A DNA stretch of 24,496 nt from positions 1 to 24,496 of the forward strand of contig JBBDIE010000100.1 in NCBI GenBank assembly GCA_040880545.1, written 5' to 3'. The notes below the pieces were generated by a model. The model searched no databases. It saw only the letters and a list, made by a program, of their open reading frames with translations, and was not told the DNA's origin. Positions 22,730 through 24,496 of this stretch are shown in pieces. Source of the stretch: M55B112 sp040880545. GTDB lineage: Bacteria; Bacteroidota; Bacteroidia; Bacteroidales; GCA-2748055. Numbering within the stretch: position 1 is the stretch's first letter; the number at the start of each line of letters is the position of its first letter. The position numbers were made by a program, and so were the translations under genes.

Positions 22730-23530
22730 ATGGAAATTAAAGGGAACATTCGAAAAATGCGGTCGGTCTTCAATGATCCGGTGGAGTATTATTTACCAAT
22801 CGGAGATGTGGAGGTACCAATGAATTCACTGATAGGTTCAGAGATTGAAATGGAGTACCTGGGGGAGATTCACTGTATCAAATGTGGCAGAAAGACCAGC
22901 AAGTCATTTTTCCAGGGATATTGTTACCCCTGTTATACCACTGCTCCGGAGACGGAGGAGTGCGTGTTGCGACCTGAACTTTGCAGGGCCCATCTGGGGG
23001 AGGCCAGGGATATGGATTTTGCTTCAAAGTATTGTCTGATAGACCAGGTGGTTTATCTGAGTTTAACAAGTGGCATAAAAGTCGGGGTCACCAGAAGCAC
23101 ACAGGTTCCTTTCAGATGGATAGACCAGGGTGCGGTAAGGGCGGTTGAACTGGCGAGGGCACCCAACCGGTATACGGCGGGGTTAATCGAGGTGCAGCTT
23201 AAAACGCACATGAAAGATTCTACAAACTGGAGAGCGATGCTAAAAAATGAAATTCATTTTGACGGGGACCTGCTGGAACGCAAACAAGCCGCGCTAAAGC
23301 TGTTGCCCGACGACCTGCGAGTATTTGGAAGTGATGATGACCATATCACAACGATTAATTATCCAGTGTCGGCATATCCCGAAAAAGTGGGTAGTCTGAA
23401 TTTTGAGAAAGAATCCGTTATAAGTGGTAAGATCAGTGGGTTAAAGGGTCAGTATCTGTTATTTGAAAATAACAGGGTTATTAATCTGCGAAAGTTCGGG
23501 GGATATAAGGTCAGATTCAGCTACGGATAA
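22730..23530 (+). CDS. DUF2797 protein, zinc-ribbon plus GIY-YIG-like region
   Basis: A 266-residue protein of the DUF2797 family. The N-terminal half carries a probable zinc site: CIKCG (Cys49, Cys52), CYPC (Cys65, Cys68), then Cys78, Cys85 and His88. The following part reads VVYLSLTSGIKVGVTR and, further on, RWIDQGA and LARAPNRYTAGLIE. That spacing of a tyrosine strand, a KxGxT/R strand, an Arg and a late Glu resembles the GIY-YIG fold, which would make it a nuclease-like or nucleic-acid-binding domain. No experimental function is known to me. It is divergent from padR, sharing the 170-base control region. Its stop codon abuts the stop of the convergent kinase gene with no base between. Confidence 0.85.
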   Translation: MEIKGNIRKMRSVFNDPVEYYLPIGDVEVPMNSLIGSEIEMEYLGEIHCIKCGRKTSKSFFQGYCYPCYTTAPETEECVLRPELCRAHLGEARDMDFASKYCLIDQVVYLSLTSGIKVGVTRSTQVPFRWIDQGAVRAVELARAPNRYTAGLIEVQLKTHMKDSTNWRAMLKNEIHFDGDLLERKQAALKLLPDDLRVFGSDDDHITTINYPVSAYPEKVGSLNFEKESVISGKISGLKGQYLLFENNRVINLRKFGGYKVRFSYG

Positions 23531-24496
23531 TCAGGTCATCATTTTTGAAACTTCCCTTCTGATCCTTTCCCAACTCATCTCATCCATTTTGGCCCCGTAC
23601 ACTTCGATCACTTTTCCAGCCAGCAGTGAGCCAATTTTCCCGCAAATTTCAGGAGACTGGTTATTTATATAACCATATAGAAATCCTGCGGCATACATAT
23701 CACCGGCTCCGGTTGTATCAACCGGGTTTGCCTTGATCGCCCCGATATTTGAAATTTTCCCGTCCGAACAGATAATCGACCCTTGGGCACCATTTTTTAT
23801 TACCGCTACCCCGGCTATTTCACCCAGATGTCTGGCAGCACTTTCAGGATCCATTCCTGTTAATGCCTCCGCCTCCTGGTTATTTGCAAAGAGTATATCA
23901 ACATCCGGAATTATTTTCTGAAAAAACGATTTGTGTTCCTCTACTATATTATAGCTAGCCAGGTCGATACAAACTTTGAGGCCACCATGTTTTGCGAGTC
24001 TTACGGCCTTTTCAACAAGCTTGTGATCCTGTACCAGGTACCCTTCGAGATAGAAGATATCATACCCTTCGAACATGGTTGAATTTAGGTCCTCAATAGA
24101 CAATTCAACTGCCGCACCGAGGTAAGTGGCAAAGGTCCGCTCCGAATCCTTACTGATCAGGGCCACGGCCCTTCCTGTTTCCTTGATGCTTTTGAATAGA
24201 ATTGGCCTGATATTTTTGGATTTCAGATCCTTGTAAAAGAATTTACCCAGGTCGTCATTGCCAACCATACCAACAAACGCGGATTCAATTCCCATGTGAG
24301 CAAGTCCGTGAATCGTGTTAGCCGCCGAACCGCCCGAAGCCTTCTGCTTGGGCAAACCGAATGTTTCAGAATTCAGGTAGTTGGAGGTTTCATGATCCAC
24401 CAGGGTCATACTTCCCTTAGGTAATCCGAGTGATTTTAGTATCTCATCATCCTGCAGTGTGGTTATAATATCCACCAGGGCATTGCCCATTCCGAT
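23531..24496 (-). CDS. PfkB family carbohydrate/adenosine kinase, 5' end beyond window
   Basis: A PfkB (ribokinase) family sugar or nucleoside kinase, partial. The frame stays open to the window edge and reads I-G before MGNALVDIITTL, which is normally internal (G-[IM]-GNALVDI), so the Met at 24490 is not the true start. A handful of N-terminal residues are missing. Visible motifs are KASGGSAANTIHGLAHMG (PfkB signature 1), the nucleotide-binding and catalytic DTTGAGDMYAAGFLYG (signature 2, with the catalytic base Asp in GAGD), and TGRAVALI. The family phosphorylates substrates such as adenosine, ribose, fructose or ketodeoxygluconate. The GNALVDI opening and overall length fit the adenosine-kinase-like bacterial group annotated in many Bacteroidota, but the substrate is not fixed by sequence. 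It ends directly against the DUF2797 gene. Confidence 0.88.
   Translation of the reverse strand: MGMGNALVDIITTLQDDEILKSLGLPKGSMTLVDHETSNYLNSETFGLPKQKASGGSAANTIHGLAHMGIESAFVGMVGNDDLGKFFYKDLKSKNIRPILFKSIKETGRAVALISKDSERTFATYLGAAVELSIEDLNSTMFEGYDIFYLEGYLVQDHKLVEKAVRLAKHGGLKVCIDLASYNIVEEHKSFFQKIIPDVDILFANNQEAEALTGMDPESAARHLGEIAGVAVIKNGAQGSIICSDGKISNIGAIKANPVDTTGAGDMYAAGFLYGYINNQSPEICGKIGSLLAGKVIEVYGAKMDEMSWERIRREVSKMMT

Noticed and set aside
1..24496. CRISPR arrays, insertion sequences, prophage, toxin-antitoxin or defence island
   Set aside because: No spaced direct repeats, transposase or integrase motifs, terminal inverted repeats or known defence-gene motifs are visible on either strand.

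Overview
The window looks like part of a Bacteroidota chromosome, probably a Bacteroidales or Marinilabiliales-like organism assembled as a draft or metagenome scaffold. Four things point this way. Start codons mostly lack Shine-Dalgarno sequences. Several intergenic regions carry the Bacteroidota -7 promoter element TAnnTTTG. The families are typical of the phylum (ArsF/ArsG-type proteins, a PadR/PspC pair with the long Bacteroidota-style PspC, and an M14 peptidase with a C-terminal GATase1-like region). The spread of housekeeping genes (tyrS, efp, tsaB, tRNA-Gln, adenosine kinase family) shows this is core chromosome rather than a mobile island. A run of exactly 100 N (1352-1451) marks a scaffold gap of unknown true size.

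Left part (1-4318). A three-gene cluster encodes a small CxxC redox protein, a CxxC lipoprotein and a DsbD/CcdA-like membrane permease. It matches the arsEFG arrangement linked to nitro-aromatic arsenical reduction and efflux. The permease runs into the gap, and the 3' end of an unrelated metallophosphoesterase emerges on the far side. Facing them on the minus strand is a compact lipid operon: PlsC-type acyltransferase, diacylglycerol-kinase-family lipid kinase, and HAD-IB phosphatase.

Middle (4595-9841). A secreted M14 carboxypeptidase is followed by a GNAT acetyltransferase. Then come two small divergently transcribed envelope proteins, one with a His/Asp/Glu-rich mature N-terminus, and an unrecognised 221-residue protein. 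A 344-base non-coding stretch follows.

Centre-right (9842-14262). CvpA family protein, tyrosyl-tRNA synthetase, a Wzz/GumC-type chain-length protein and an O-antigen ligase/polymerase-like membrane protein lie head to tail. The last one overlaps, tail to tail by 27 bases, the end of a five-gene minus-strand run (19560 to 14236): TolC-like outer-membrane factor, periplasmic adaptor, TsaB, elongation factor P and a GAF-SpoIIE (RsbU-like) phosphatase. The efflux pair has no inner-membrane pump beside it.

Right part (19621-24496). A YgjP-type metallopeptidase is followed by tRNA-Gln(TTG) and a perfect 21-bp terminator hairpin. Next come the PadR-PspC operon on the minus strand and a DUF2797 protein on the plus strand. 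These two units are divided by a short region holding a good Bacteroidota promoter overlaid by inverted repeats, which looks like an autoregulatory PadR operator. The window ends inside a PfkB/adenosine-kinase-family gene whose first codons lie beyond the edge.

No CRISPR array, transposase, integrase, phage gene or recognisable defence island is visible. The best candidates for something less described are the arsEFG-like cluster, the unrecognised protein at 8832-9497, the pump-less TolC/adaptor pair tied to translation genes, and the PadR control region.
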